Origin: Streptomyces katrae
GTDB lineage: Bacteria; Actinomycetota; Actinomycetes; Streptomycetales; Streptomycetaceae
NCBI RefSeq assembly: GCF_000966975.1
Contig: NZ_JZWV01000520.1
Coordinates: forward strand, 1 to 15,285
DNA length: 15,285 bases
Direction: 5' to 3'
In this document: one piece after another, positions 1 through 7,602 of the stretch
How the letters are laid out: every line of letters starts with the position of its first letter
How positions within the stretch are numbered: the stretch's first letter is position 1
Program-made: the position numbers and the translations under genes
Notes under the pieces: model-generated
Seen by the model: the letters and a program-made list of their open reading frames with translations, nothing else
What the model was told of the DNA's origin: nothing
Database searches by the model: none

Positions 1-2
1 AC

Positions 3-707
<705 letters not shown>

Positions 708-728
708 CCGGACGGCAGGGGCGTACGG

Positions 729-758
729 CGGTGGCCGCGCGGGTGCGCGCGGCCACCG
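729..758 (+). terminator. Hairpin terminator after hrdB
   Basis: A perfect 12-bp stem (729-740 pairs with 747-758) encloses a 6-nt loop and begins 21 nt after the hrdB stop codon. There is no U-tract, which is usual for Streptomyces terminators. It separates hrdB from the protease gene downstream. Confidence 0.75.
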
Positions 759-797
759 GGCATCCCACTCTGGGTGGAGTCATGCACACTCGGAGTC

Positions 798-803
798 AGG
801 AGG
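798..803 (+). promoter_or_regulatory. Ribosome binding site of the S1 protease gene
   Basis: AGGAGG lies 4 nt before the ATG at 808. This fixes the start of the protease and places the signal peptide directly at the N-terminus. The heptamer GGAGTCA occurs twice just here (776-782 and 792-798). I could not identify a convincing -10/-35 pair in the short gap after the hrdB terminator. Confidence 0.7.
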
Positions 804-807
804 CCCC

Positions 808-1662
808 ATGCGTCGACCCTTCGCCCGTGCCCTGGCGGGCGCACTGACCCTGGTGGCGGGAGCGGCCGTGGCGCCGTTGGCCCAGGCGCCCACGGCAGCG
901 GCGGACAGCGTGGTCATAGGCGGGCAGCCGGTGAAGGTGGCCGACAGCCCGTGGGTCGTGGCCCTCGCCAGCCGTGACCGGTTCGGGGGTATCCGTGACG
1001 GGCAGTTCTGTGGGGGAGTCCTCGTCGCCCCGACCACGGTGGTGACGGCGGCCCACTGCCTCGGCCGACAGGTGCTGGGCGGGCCGGTCGACTCCGTCGC
1101 CGACTTCCGGGTGATCACCGGCCGCACGGAGCTGCGCGCCCCCGACGGGCGCGAGATCGCCGTCCGCGCGGCCCGGGTGAACCCGGCGTACGACCCCGGG
1201 ACCAACGCCGGCGACCTCGCGGTGCTGGAACTGGCCGAAGCGGTGCCGGCGGACCACGTGCTCCCCATGGCCGGCGACGGCCACCCCGGCTACGAGGCGG
1301 GCACCGGAGCGGCGGTGTACGGCTGGGGCGACACGAGCGGCTTCGGGGACTACGCCTACGGACTGCGGGCGGCGCAGGTGACCGTCCTGGACGACGAGGT
1401 CTGCCGGCGGGCCTACCCGGGCAACTCGGACGGCCAGTACCGGGCCGACTCCATGGTGTGCGCGGGCGACCGGTCGGGCGGGAAGGACGCCTGCCAGGGG
1501 GACAGCGGCGGCCCGCTGGTCGCCCGGGGCCGGCTGATCGGCCTGGTGTCCTGGGGGCGCGGTTGCGGGCGCGCCGACAGCCCGGGCGTCTACACCCGGA
1601 TCGCCCCGCTGATCGACTTCGTGAGCGGCCTCCAGAGGGGCGGGCGGCCGAGCGGGGTCTAG
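808..1662 (+). CDS. Secreted trypsin-like serine protease (peptidase family S1A)
   Basis: The 284-aa product is an exported endopeptidase expected to cut after Arg or Lys. Residues 1-32 form a signal peptide: MRRPFAR, then a hydrophobic stretch ending ...PTAAA. A chymotrypsin fold follows. The [IV]-x-G-G activation motif is VIGG at 36-39, implying a short propeptide. The catalytic triad is His83 (TAAHC), Asp136 (DLAVLEL) and Ser233 (GDSGGPLV). Asp227, six residues before the serine, is the trypsin S1-pocket determinant. Six cysteines (68, 84, 199, 218, 229, 253) match three standard S1 disulfides. The length is normal for a streptomycete trypsin with no extra domain. AGGAGG precedes the ATG. 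It stands alone between the hrdB terminator and a terminator cluster, so it is probably monocistronic. Its substrate is not deducible from sequence. Confidence 0.93.
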   Translation: MRRPFARALAGALTLVAGAAVAPLAQAPTAAADSVVIGGQPVKVADSPWVVALASRDRFGGIRDGQFCGGVLVAPTTVVTAAHCLGRQVLGGPVDSVADFRVITGRTELRAPDGREIAVRAARVNPAYDPGTNAGDLAVLELAEAVPADHVLPMAGDGHPGYEAGTGAAVYGWGDTSGFGDYAYGLRAAQVTVLDDEVCRRAYPGNSDGQYRADSMVCAGDRSGGKDACQGDSGGPLVARGRLIGLVSWGRGCGRADSPGVYTRIAPLIDFVSGLQRGGRPSGV

Positions 1663-1727
1663 GGCATCGCGGAGCGCGTCCGCAGGCGCTCCAGGAGCCC
1701 CGTACGGCCCGGCGCGGGGGCGCGGAG

Positions 1728-1747
1728 GCCGGAGGGCGCCCTCCGGC
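1728..1747 (+). terminator. Palindromic hairpin downstream of the protease gene
   Basis: A perfect 20-nt palindrome can fold as an 8-bp stem with a GCGC loop. It begins 65 nt after the protease stop codon. It is the first of three hairpins in the gap between the protease and the convergent small gene. Its individual contribution to termination is uncertain. Confidence 0.45.
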
Positions 1748-1772
1748 GCGGTGGAAGGGCCTCGGATATGAG

Positions 1773-1811
1773 GACGGGCGGCCCCTCTGGGTCTCAGAGG
1801 GGCCGCCCGTC
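1773..1811. terminator. Strong bidirectional terminator between convergent genes
   Basis: A perfect 17-bp stem (1773-1789 with 1795-1811) has a 5-nt loop. It lies between the ends of the protease (plus) and the DUF7455-type gene (minus). Because the stem is fully symmetrical, it can terminate transcription from both sides. A second 7-bp stem with a 3-nt loop (1812-1818 with 1822-1828) follows immediately and probably acts with it. Confidence 0.8.
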
Positions 1812-1860
1812 GACCGGCCTTGCCGGTCCTGGCTCGTCGGATGCGAGGTCAGGCCTTGTG

Positions 1861-2097
1861 TCAGCGGTCCTCGTGGTCGGCTGCGTGGGCGGCCGGAGCG
1901 GACGTCAGCCGCTCGGTCTCATCCTGTATTTCCGCGGCGATCTTCTTGAGTTCCGGCTCGAACTTACGCCCGTGGTGGGCGCAGAAGAGCAGTTCACCAC
2001 CGCTCAGGAGGACGACGCGCAGATATGCCTGGGCGCCGCAACGGTCGCATCGGTCAGCGGCCGTCAGCGGGGTCGCGGGTGTCAGAACAGTAGTCAC
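1861..2097 (-). CDS. Small zinc-ribbon-like protein, DUF7455 type
   Basis: This is a 78-aa protein of unknown function. Residues 17-20 are CDRC and residues 39-42 are CAHH, spaced like a small zinc-binding knuckle. A charged, probably helical tail follows (KFEPELKKIAAEIQDE, 45-60). I recall near-identical small proteins in this position, between the principal sigma factor and the topoisomerase gene, in streptomycetes. That conservation suggests a housekeeping role, but no reaction can be assigned. Translation starts at a GTG at 2097, preceded by an AGAGG-type ribosome site with 4 nt spacing. It is transcribed divergently from parE and converges on the protease, sharing the terminator cluster at 1773-1828. 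It is short, but codon use and the Cys/His pattern support a real gene. Confidence 0.85.
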   Translation of the reverse strand: MTTVLTPATPLTAADRCDRCGAQAYLRVVLLSGGELLFCAHHGRKFEPELKKIAAEIQDETERLTSAPAAHAADHEDR

Positions 2098-2393
2098 GTC
2101 GCCTCTTCTCTAGCTCGACGAGCTGTCGTACCAGGGTCAACATCCAACCAGGCCGAAAACGTTCCCGCTCGCGGCTTTTCCTCGAAACTTCCTTCCGAAG
2201 CTGGCCGGCTGCTGCCGGTTGGCGGCGAAGGAGCCGTATTGCGTTGCTTTACGGTTTCGCGTTGTCAGTCGTTCGCTTGTAGCAGTTCTCGTCCTCCCCG
2301 GCGCGAGTGCCGGTTGTTCATGAGGACGTGCCCGAACCCTAAATGGTTCATGCCTGGAAGGGAACGTGATGTTTGCTTCACCCTCACGGGGGA

Positions 2394-2423
2394 TCGAACA
2401 CCCGTGCGGATCTGCACTAGGCT
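2394..2423 (+). promoter_or_regulatory. Candidate parE promoter overlapping a LexA-box-like sequence
   Basis: TAGGCT (2418-2423) is a good HrdB-type -10 hexamer (TANNNT). The -35 position, 18 nt upstream, is TCGAAC (2394-2399). This hexamer is also the left half of TCGAAC-ACCC-GTGCGG (2394-2409), matching the actinobacterial SOS box TCGAAC-N4-GTTCGA at 10 of 12 positions. Transcription would start near 2430, giving a leader of about 115 nt to the GTG at 2545. The promoter call is moderate; LexA control is only a suggestion. Confidence 0.45.
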
Positions 2424-2530
2424 GTGGAGTGCGCGAGGGTGGCGTTGCATCGGCTCTACCAGGCCTCGGTACCCTTCGACGGGCGACCGAGCCGCCCCCG
2501 CGCCCCAGCGGGCCAGAAAAGAAATTCAGC

Positions 2531-2536
2531 GAGGAG
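2531..2536 (+). promoter_or_regulatory. Ribosome binding site deciding the parE start
   Basis: GAGGAG lies 8 nt before the GTG at 2545. This supports that GTG over the much longer in-frame reading frame open from 1768. That longer frame would add about 259 residues without family resemblance and would run through the terminator and promoter region. Confidence 0.7.
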
Positions 2537-2544
2537 CGAACTGC

Positions 2545-4665
2545 GTGACCGCCGACACGTCCGTGCCTTCCAGCGCGCTGCTGTCCGGAGCAGACCGGGA
2601 CGGTTCCAACTACACCGCGCGGCACCTGCTCGTCCTCGAAGGCCTCGAGGCCGTCCGCAAGCGCCCCGGCATGTATATCGGCTCCACCGACAGCCGAGGC
2701 CTGATGCACTGCCTCTGGGAGATCATCGACAATTCCGTCGACGAGGCCCTGGGCGGCTACTGCGACCACATCGAGGTCGTCCTGCACGAGGACGCCTCGG
2801 TCGAGGTCCGCGACAACGGCCGAGGCATCCCGGTCGACGTCGAGCCCAAGACCGGCCTGTCCGGCGTCGAGGTCGTCATGACCAAGCTGCACGCCGGCGG
2901 CAAGTTCGGCGGCGGCTCGTACGCGGCCTCCGGCGGCCTGCACGGCGTCGGCGCCTCCGTGGTCAACGCCCTGTCGGCCCGCCTCGACGTCGAGGTCGAC
3001 CGCGGCAGCTCCACGCACGCCATCAGCTTCCGGCGCGGCGTGCCCGGGCTCTTCACGGAGCAGGGCCCCGACAGCCCCTTCGACCCCACCGGCGGCCTGC
3101 GCAAGGTCAAGCGGATCGCCAAGGGCAAGACCGGAACCCGGATCCGCTACTGGTCCGACCGCCAGATCTTCCTCAAGGACGCCCGCCTCTCCCTGGAGAC
3201 GCTCTACCAGCGCGCCCGCCAGACCGCGTTCCTCGTGCCCGGCCTGACCATCGTCGTCCGCGACGAGCGGGCCATCGACGGCGCCGGCAAGACCGAGGAG
3301 ACGTTCCGCTACGACGGCGGCATCAGCGAGTTCTGCGACTACCTCGCCCAGGACAAGGCCGTCTGCGACGTGCTGCGCCTGACCGGCGCGGGCACGTTCA
3401 AGGAGACCGTCCCCGTCCTCGACGACCGCGGCCACATGACCCCCACCGAGGTCACCCGCGAGCTGGGCGTGGACATCGCCCTGCGCTGGGGCACGGGGTA
3501 CGAGACCACCCTCAAGTCCTTCGTGAACATCATCGCCACCCCCAAGGGCGGCACCCACGTGGCCGGATTCGAGCGGTCGGTCACCAAGACCGTGAACGAG
3601 GTGCTGCGCTCCGCCAAGCTCCTGCGCGTCGCCGAGGACGACGTCGTCAAGGACGACGCCATGGAGGGCCTGACGGCGGTCGTCACCGTCCGCCTCGCCG
3701 AGCCCCAGTTCGAGGGCCAGACGAAGGAGGTGCTCGGCACCTCCGCGGCCACCCGGATCGTCGCCGCCGTCGTCGCCAAGGAGCTCAAGGCCTTCCTGAC
3801 GTCCACCAAGCGCGACGACAAGCAGCAGGCCCGCGCCGTGATGGAGAAGATCGTCGCGGCCGCCCGGACCCGGATCGCGGCCCGCCAGCACAAGGAGGCC
3901 CAGCGCCGCAAGACCGCGCTGGAGACCTCCTCGCTGCCGGCCAAGCTGGCCGACTGCCGCAGCGACGACGTGGACCGCAGCGAGCTCTTCATCGTCGAGG
4001 GGGACTCGGCCCTCGGTACGGCCAAGCTCGCCCGGAACTCCGAGTTCCAGGCGCTGCTGCCGATCCGCGGCAAGATCCTCAACGTCCAGAAGTCCTCGGT
4101 CTCGGACATGCTCAAGAACGCCGAGTGCGGCGCGATCATCCAGGTCATAGGAGCCGGCTCCGGCCGCACCTTCGACATCGACGCCGCCCGGTACGGGAAG
4201 GTCATCATGATGACCGACGCCGACGTCGACGGCTCCCACATCCGCACCCTGCTGCTGACCCTCTTCCAGCGGTACATGCGCCCGATGGTCGAGGCCGGCC
4301 GGGTCTTCGCGGCCGTCCCGCCGCTGCACCGGATCGAGCTGGTCCAGCCCAAGAAGGGCCAGGACAAGTACGTCTACACGTACTCGGACCACGAGCTGCG
4401 CCAGACGCTGCTGGAGTTCCAGCGCAAGAACATCCGCTACAAGGACGCCATCCAGCGCTACAAGGGCCTCGGCGAGATGGACGCGGACCAGCTCGCGGAA
4501 ACCACGATGGACCCGCGCCACCGCACCCTGCGGCGGATCAACATCGGCGACCTGGAGGCGGCCGAGCAGGTCTTCGACCTCCTCATGGGCAACGAGGTCG
4601 CCCCGCGCAAGGAGTTCATCACCAGCTCGGCCGCGACCCTGGACCGCTCGCGCATCGACGCCTGA
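2545..4665 (+). CDS. parE: Type IIA DNA topoisomerase subunit B (topoisomerase IV ParE / GyrB-like)
   Basis: The 706-aa ATPase subunit would work with a ParC/GyrA-type partner, not in this window, to decatenate or relax DNA. The GHKL ATPase domain has Glu59 and Asn63 (WEIIDNSVDEA), Asp90 with NGRG, and the glycine loop GGLHGVG (130-136). The transducer domain ends with the QTK loop at 392-394. The TOPRIM domain has EGDSA (485-489, metal ligand Glu485), IRGKILNV (507-514) and DADVDGSH (558-565). YKGLGEM is at 639-645. The short length, lacking the roughly 170-residue insert of enterobacterial GyrB, is normal for actinobacteria. The motif after EGDSA is LGTAKLARNS rather than the usual GGSAKQGRD. 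I believe this is lineage-typical for streptomycete ParE, which separates it from the replication-origin GyrB. The start is a GTG set by GAGGAG at 2531. Confidence 0.95.
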   Translation: MTADTSVPSSALLSGADRDGSNYTARHLLVLEGLEAVRKRPGMYIGSTDSRGLMHCLWEIIDNSVDEALGGYCDHIEVVLHEDASVEVRDNGRGIPVDVEPKTGLSGVEVVMTKLHAGGKFGGGSYAASGGLHGVGASVVNALSARLDVEVDRGSSTHAISFRRGVPGLFTEQGPDSPFDPTGGLRKVKRIAKGKTGTRIRYWSDRQIFLKDARLSLETLYQRARQTAFLVPGLTIVVRDERAIDGAGKTEETFRYDGGISEFCDYLAQDKAVCDVLRLTGAGTFKETVPVLDDRGHMTPTEVTRELGVDIALRWGTGYETTLKSFVNIIATPKGGTHVAGFERSVTKTVNEVLRSAKLLRVAEDDVVKDDAMEGLTAVVTVRLAEPQFEGQTKEVLGTSAATRIVAAVVAKELKAFLTSTKRDDKQQARAVMEKIVAAARTRIAARQHKEAQRRKTALETSSLPAKLADCRSDDVDRSELFIVEGDSALGTAKLARNSEFQALLPIRGKILNVQKSSVSDMLKNAECGAIIQVIGAGSGRTFDIDAARYGKVIMMTDADVDGSHIRTLLLTLFQRYMRPMVEAGRVFAAVPPLHRIELVQPKKGQDKYVYTYSDHELRQTLLEFQRKNIRYKDAIQRYKGLGEMDADQLAETTMDPRHRTLRRINIGDLEAAEQVFDLLMGNEVAPRKEFITSSAATLDRSRIDA

Positions 4666-4678
4666 TCCGGATCCCCGC

Positions 4679-4731
4679 GCGTCCCGGCGCTCTTCGCCCC
4701 TCACCTGATGGAGTGAAGAGCGCCAGGACGC
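4679..4731 (+). terminator. Terminator after parE
   Basis: A long hairpin begins 14 nt after the parE stop codon. A 10-bp stem (4686-4695 with 4715-4724) is extended, past one C-A mismatch, by six more pairs (4679-4684 with 4726-4731). The loop is 19 nt. Confidence 0.8.
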
Positions 4732-4770
4732 CAGTCCGGAAAGCGACCATTCGGCACATCCTTGTGAGCA

Positions 4771-4786
4771 CGCCGCCGATGCGGCG
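4771..4786 (+). promoter_or_regulatory. Small hairpin before the DUF485 ribosome site
   Basis: CGCCGC-CGAT-GCGGCG forms a perfect 6-bp stem with a tetraloop. It ends 6 nt before the AAGGAG ribosome site (4793-4798) of the transporter operon. It could influence mRNA stability or translation, or be a chance GC structure. I found no clear -10/-35 pair between the parE terminator and this operon. Confidence 0.3.
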
Positions 4787-4804
4787 ACGGACAAGGAGAG
4801 TTCG

Positions 4805-5296
4805 GTGGACAAGCGCGAAGGTCGTGAAGCCGGAACGGTCCGGCTGAACGACCCCTGGTACGACGCCCTGGCCACGGGCTGGGGCGAGGGTGCGGAAGCC
4901 TTCCCGCCGCGCCGGCCCCCGGCGGACCGCGGCGATGACCTCCGCGCGTCCGACATCTACCTGGAGGTGCAGCGCAGCGCCGCCTTCCAGGAGGTCAGGG
5001 GCCGGTACCGAAGGTTCGTCGTCCCCGCGACCGCCGGTTTCCTCCTCTGGTACGTCGCCTACGTGGTCGCGGCCACCACCGCACCCGGGCTGATGGCGCG
5101 GCCGGTGGTGGGATCGGTCAACGTGGCCCTGCTGGCGGGCCTCGGCCAGTTCCTCAGCACCTTCCTGCTGACCTGGGCCTACTCCCGGCACGCCCGGCTG
5201 CGCCGGGACGGTGCCGCGCTCGACCTGCGCTGGACCGTCTTCGAGCGGGAACGCGGTCAGGAGCGCGGCCGCGGCGGGCGGGGGGAGGGCCGGTGA
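4805..5296 (+). CDS. DUF485 (YjcH/MctB-like) inner-membrane protein
   Basis: This 163-aa protein is the usual small companion of ActP/MctC acetate-type symporters. Its biochemical role is not established in the family; a part in assembly or function of the transporter is commonly supposed. The conserved DUF485 core begins at about 58 (SAAFQEVRGRYRRFVVPATAGFLLWY). It holds two membrane segments, about 71-93 and 101-126, joined by a short loop. The roughly 55-residue acidic/proline-rich N-terminus and the Arg/Gly-rich tail are not conserved parts. The GTG start is supported by AAGGAG at 4793-4798 with 6 nt spacing. Its stop codon overlaps the start of the symporter by 4 nt (GTGA at 5293-5296), which indicates translational coupling. 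Confidence 0.9.
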   Translation: MDKREGREAGTVRLNDPWYDALATGWGEGAEAFPPRRPPADRGDDLRASDIYLEVQRSAAFQEVRGRYRRFVVPATAGFLLWYVAYVVAATTAPGLMARPVVGSVNVALLAGLGQFLSTFLLTWAYSRHARLRRDGAALDLRWTVFERERGQERGRGGRGEGR

Positions 5297-6885
5297 CCTC
5301 CGAACACCAGACGCTCGCGCTGATCCTGTTCAGCCTGTTCATCGCCGTCACCCTCGGCATCACCACCTGGGTCAGCCGCCGGAGGCACGGCTCCACGGAG
5401 GAGTTCTACGCGGGCGGGAGACTGTTCTCCCCGATGGAGAACGGTTTCGCCATTGCCGGCGACTACATGTCCGCCGCCTCCTTCCTCGGGGTCTCCGGGC
5501 TGATCTCCCTCTTCGGCTACGACGGCCTGCTGTACCTGATCGGCTTCCTCGTGGCCTGGCTGATGGTGCTGTTCCTGGTCGCCGAACTGGTGCGCAACTG
5601 CGGTCGCTTCACCCTCGCCGACGTCGTCGCCGCGCGGATGAGCGAGCGGCCCGTGCGGATCGCCGCCGGGTCCTCCTCGGTGGTGGTCTCGGTGCTGTAC
5701 CTGGTCGCGCAGATGGTCGGCGCGGGCAGCCTGGTGGGTCTGCTGCTGTCGGACACCGGCCCCGCCGCGCGGACCCTGACGGTGGTCGGGGTCGGCGCGC
5801 TGATGGTGGTGTACGTGGCCTTCGGCGGGATGCGGGCCACCACCTGGATCCAGATCGTCAAGGCCGTCCTGCTGATCGGCGGGGCGATCGCCCTCACCGT
5901 GCTGGTCCTGGTGCGCTTCCACGGGAACCTCGACCAGCTCCTCGCCTCCGCCGCCCAACGCAGCGGGTACGGGGCCCGGTTCCTGAGCCCGGGCCTCAAG
6001 TACGGCGGGGGCTGGACCTCGCGCGTCGACTTCATGAGCCTGGGCCTGGCCCTGGTCCTCGGCACGGCGGGCCTGCCGCACATCCTGTCGCGCTTCTACA
6101 CCGTCCCGACCGCGCGGGCCGCCCGCCGGTCGGCGGTGTGGGCGATCGGGCTGATCGGGGGCTTCTACCTGATGACCATCGTGCTCGGCCTGGGGGCGGC
6201 CGCCCTGGTGGGGCCCGACGCGGTGCGGGCGTCCAGCGCCTCCGGCAACACGGCCGTACCGCTGCTGGCGGGATTCCTCGGCGGGGGCGCCGACTCCACC
6301 GGCGGCGCGGTGCTCTTCGCCCTCGTGGCGGCCATCGCCTTCGCGACGATCCTCGCCGTGGTCGCCGGGATCACCCTGGCCTCCTCGGCCTCCGTCGCGC
6401 ACGACCTCTACGCCTCCCTCAGGCGGCGGCGGGCCCGGCAGCGCAGCGAGGTGGCCGTGGCCCGGGTGGCGGCCGTGGGGATCGGGGCGGTGGCCATCGC
6501 CCTGGGGCTGCTCGCCCAGGATATGAACGTGGCCTTCCTGGTGGGCCTGGCCTTCGCCGTGGCGGCCTCCGCGAACCTGCCGGTGCTGCTGTACTCGCTG
6601 TTCTGGCGCGGCTTCACCACCCGCGGGGCCGTCTGGTCGGTCTACGGGGGGCTGGTCCCGGCGCTGCTGCTGGTCGTCCTGTCGCCGGTGGTCTCCGGGA
6701 GTCCCGGATCACTCTTCCCGGGCCTGGACTTCCAGTACTTCCCGCTGCAGAACCCGGGGATCGTCTCCATTCCGCTCGGCTTCCTGGCGGGCTGGCTGGG
6801 TACGGTCACCTCCGCCGAGGAGCCTGACGAGCGCAAGTACGCCCAGACGGAGGTCCGTTCCCTGACGGGCGCCGGCGCGGTGTGA
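5293..6885 (+). CDS. Sodium:solute symporter, ActP/MctC type (acetate/monocarboxylate uptake)
   Basis: The 530-aa polytopic membrane protein of the SSS family probably imports acetate or other short monocarboxylates with sodium or protons. Subfamily marks are FYAGGRLFSPMENGFAIAGDYMSAASFLG (38-66), FGGMRATTWIQIVKAV (177-192) and GTAGLPHILSRFYTVP (257-272). SSAS (364-367), in ITLASSASVAHDLY, is the serine-rich stretch of the usual Na2-site helix. About 13 hydrophobic segments span the protein, and the hydrophilic tail starts near 508. The DUF485 partner and this motif set favour acetate/pyruvate/propionate over proline or glucose, but the substrate is inferred. The start is a GTG overlapping the DUF485 stop, with GGAGG 4 nt upstream. 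A CitA/CitB-type two-component system converges on it 18 nt downstream. Confidence 0.9.
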   Translation: MTSEHQTLALILFSLFIAVTLGITTWVSRRRHGSTEEFYAGGRLFSPMENGFAIAGDYMSAASFLGVSGLISLFGYDGLLYLIGFLVAWLMVLFLVAELVRNCGRFTLADVVAARMSERPVRIAAGSSSVVVSVLYLVAQMVGAGSLVGLLLSDTGPAARTLTVVGVGALMVVYVAFGGMRATTWIQIVKAVLLIGGAIALTVLVLVRFHGNLDQLLASAAQRSGYGARFLSPGLKYGGGWTSRVDFMSLGLALVLGTAGLPHILSRFYTVPTARAARRSAVWAIGLIGGFYLMTIVLGLGAAALVGPDAVRASSASGNTAVPLLAGFLGGGADSTGGAVLFALVAAIAFATILAVVAGITLASSASVAHDLYASLRRRRARQRSEVAVARVAAVGIGAVAIALGLLAQDMNVAFLVGLAFAVAASANLPVLLYSLFWRGFTTRGAVWSVYGGLVPALLLVVLSPVVSGSPGSLFPGLDFQYFPLQNPGIVSIPLGFLAGWLGTVTSAEEPDERKYAQTEVRSLTGAGAV

Positions 6886-6888
6886 GTT

Positions 6889-6921
6889 CCGTCGGGCGGC
6901 GCCTCAGGTACCGGCCGACGG
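6889..6921. terminator. Possible shared terminator between symporter and response regulator
   Basis: CCGTCGG (6889-6895) pairs with CCGACGG (6915-6921). The structure begins just after the symporter stop codon and extends into the last codons of the convergent regulator. It is only a 7-bp stem with a 19-nt loop, so the call is weak. The 18-nt gap leaves no room for another terminator. Confidence 0.35.
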
Positions 6922-7602
6922 GACCCAGGTGTAGCGGTGTTCCGGGCGGCCGGTCTCGCCGTAGCGCAGGGCCAGGGAGACGCGGCCGGCCCGGTCCAGG
7001 AGCTTCAGGTAGCGCTGGGCGGTCTGGCGGCTGATGCCGGCCCGGTCGGCGATCTGCTGCGTGGACAGCGGGCCCTCGGCCGTGCGCAGCACCCGGCGGA
7101 CCAGCTCGGCGGTGGTGGGGGAGTGGCCCTTGGGGAGCTCGTTGGGTGTGCCGGCCGAGGCGAGGGCCCCGAAGATCCGGTCCACCTCGGCCTGTTCGGC
7201 CTCGCCGCCCCCGGACAGGGAGCGGCGCAGGGCCGCATAGGCCTCCAGTTTGGCGCGCAGGCCGGCGAAGGTGAACGGCTTGACCAGGTACTGGAGGGCG
7301 CCGAGCCGCATGGCGGCCTGGACGGTGGTCAGGTCCCGGGCGGCCGTGACCATGATCACGTCGGTGTGCCGGCCGAGCTGGCGCAGGCGGCGCACCAGGT
7401 CCAGGCCGGTCCCGTCGGGGAGGTAGTGGTCGAGCAGGACCAGGTCCACCGGGCGGGTGGTGAGGAACTCCAGTGCCGCGGCCGCCGAATGGGCTTCGCC
7501 CGACACCTGGAACCCGGGAACCTTCGCCACGTACGCCGCGTTGATACGGGCAACACGCATGTCGTCGTCGACGACCAATACGTGGATCGGGGACTCCTTC
7601 AC
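6904..7602 (-). CDS. Response regulator, CitB/DcuR type
   Basis: This 232-aa transcription regulator pairs with the CitA/DcuS-type kinase encoded immediately upstream. The receiver domain spans about 6-125, with acidic pocket Asp12-Asp13, phosphoacceptor Asp58 (LVLLDHYLPDGTG), Thr86 and Lys108 (VKPF). A linker follows, then a winged-helix-like output domain whose helix-turn-helix is at about 178-208 (LSTQQIADRAGISRQTAQRY), as in CitB, DcuR and MalR rather than OmpR or NarL. The start is a GTG at 7602 inside the kinase stop region, a 4-nt GTGA overlap implying coupled translation. The likely target is the convergent symporter operon or a related carboxylate function. That is inferred from kinase type and position; no operator could be recognised. 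Confidence 0.9.
   Translation of the reverse strand: MKESPIHVLVVDDDMRVARINAAYVAKVPGFQVSGEAHSAAAALEFLTTRPVDLVLLDHYLPDGTGLDLVRRLRQLGRHTDVIMVTAARDLTTVQAAMRLGALQYLVKPFTFAGLRAKLEAYAALRRSLSGGGEAEQAEVDRIFGALASAGTPNELPKGHSPTTAELVRRVLRTAEGPLSTQQIADRAGISRQTAQRYLKLLDRAGRVSLALRYGETGRPEHRYTWVPSAGT

Larger units (their letters stand above)
2098..2544. other. Divergent intergenic region between the DUF7455-type gene and parE
   Basis: No credible gene is present in these 447 bases. The stretch 2140-2290 is visibly less GC-rich than the flanks. On the minus side it contains TTGACC (2140-2135), a good -35 hexamer without a convincing -10. It also has a 13-nt palindrome AGCTCG-A-CGAGCT (2112-2124) in the presumed leader of the small gene. 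On the parE side it holds an inverted repeat GAACC-N6-GGTTC (2334-2349), the repeat GTTCATG at 2316 and 2346 (30 nt apart), and the candidate parE promoter at 2394-2423. Confidence 0.6.

Noticed and set aside
774..977. Small plus-strand frame around 774-977
   Set aside because: It overlaps the protease signal-peptide region in another frame and has a Gly/Arg-rich composition without features.
1768..2544. In-frame extension of parE upstream to 1768 (965 aa in total)
   Set aside because: The extension crosses a terminator hairpin, the opposite-strand small gene and the likely promoter. It shows no family similarity. GAGGAG plus GTG at 2545 gives a normal 706-aa protein.
2366..2548. Possible 60-aa leader peptide before parE
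   Set aside because: It has no ribosome site and spans the candidate promoter. Its codon use is unlike the neighbours and it overlaps the parE start.
2424..4847. Long plus-strand frame (807 aa) over parE
   Set aside because: It is an Arg/Pro-rich alternate-frame product typical of high-GC coding DNA and has no recognisable motif.
2137..4956. Very long minus-strand open frame (939 aa) opposite parE
   Set aside because: It is a GC-bias shadow of parE. The product is low-complexity (Gly/Ala/Asp/Leu/Val), without domains, and crosses the parE terminator.
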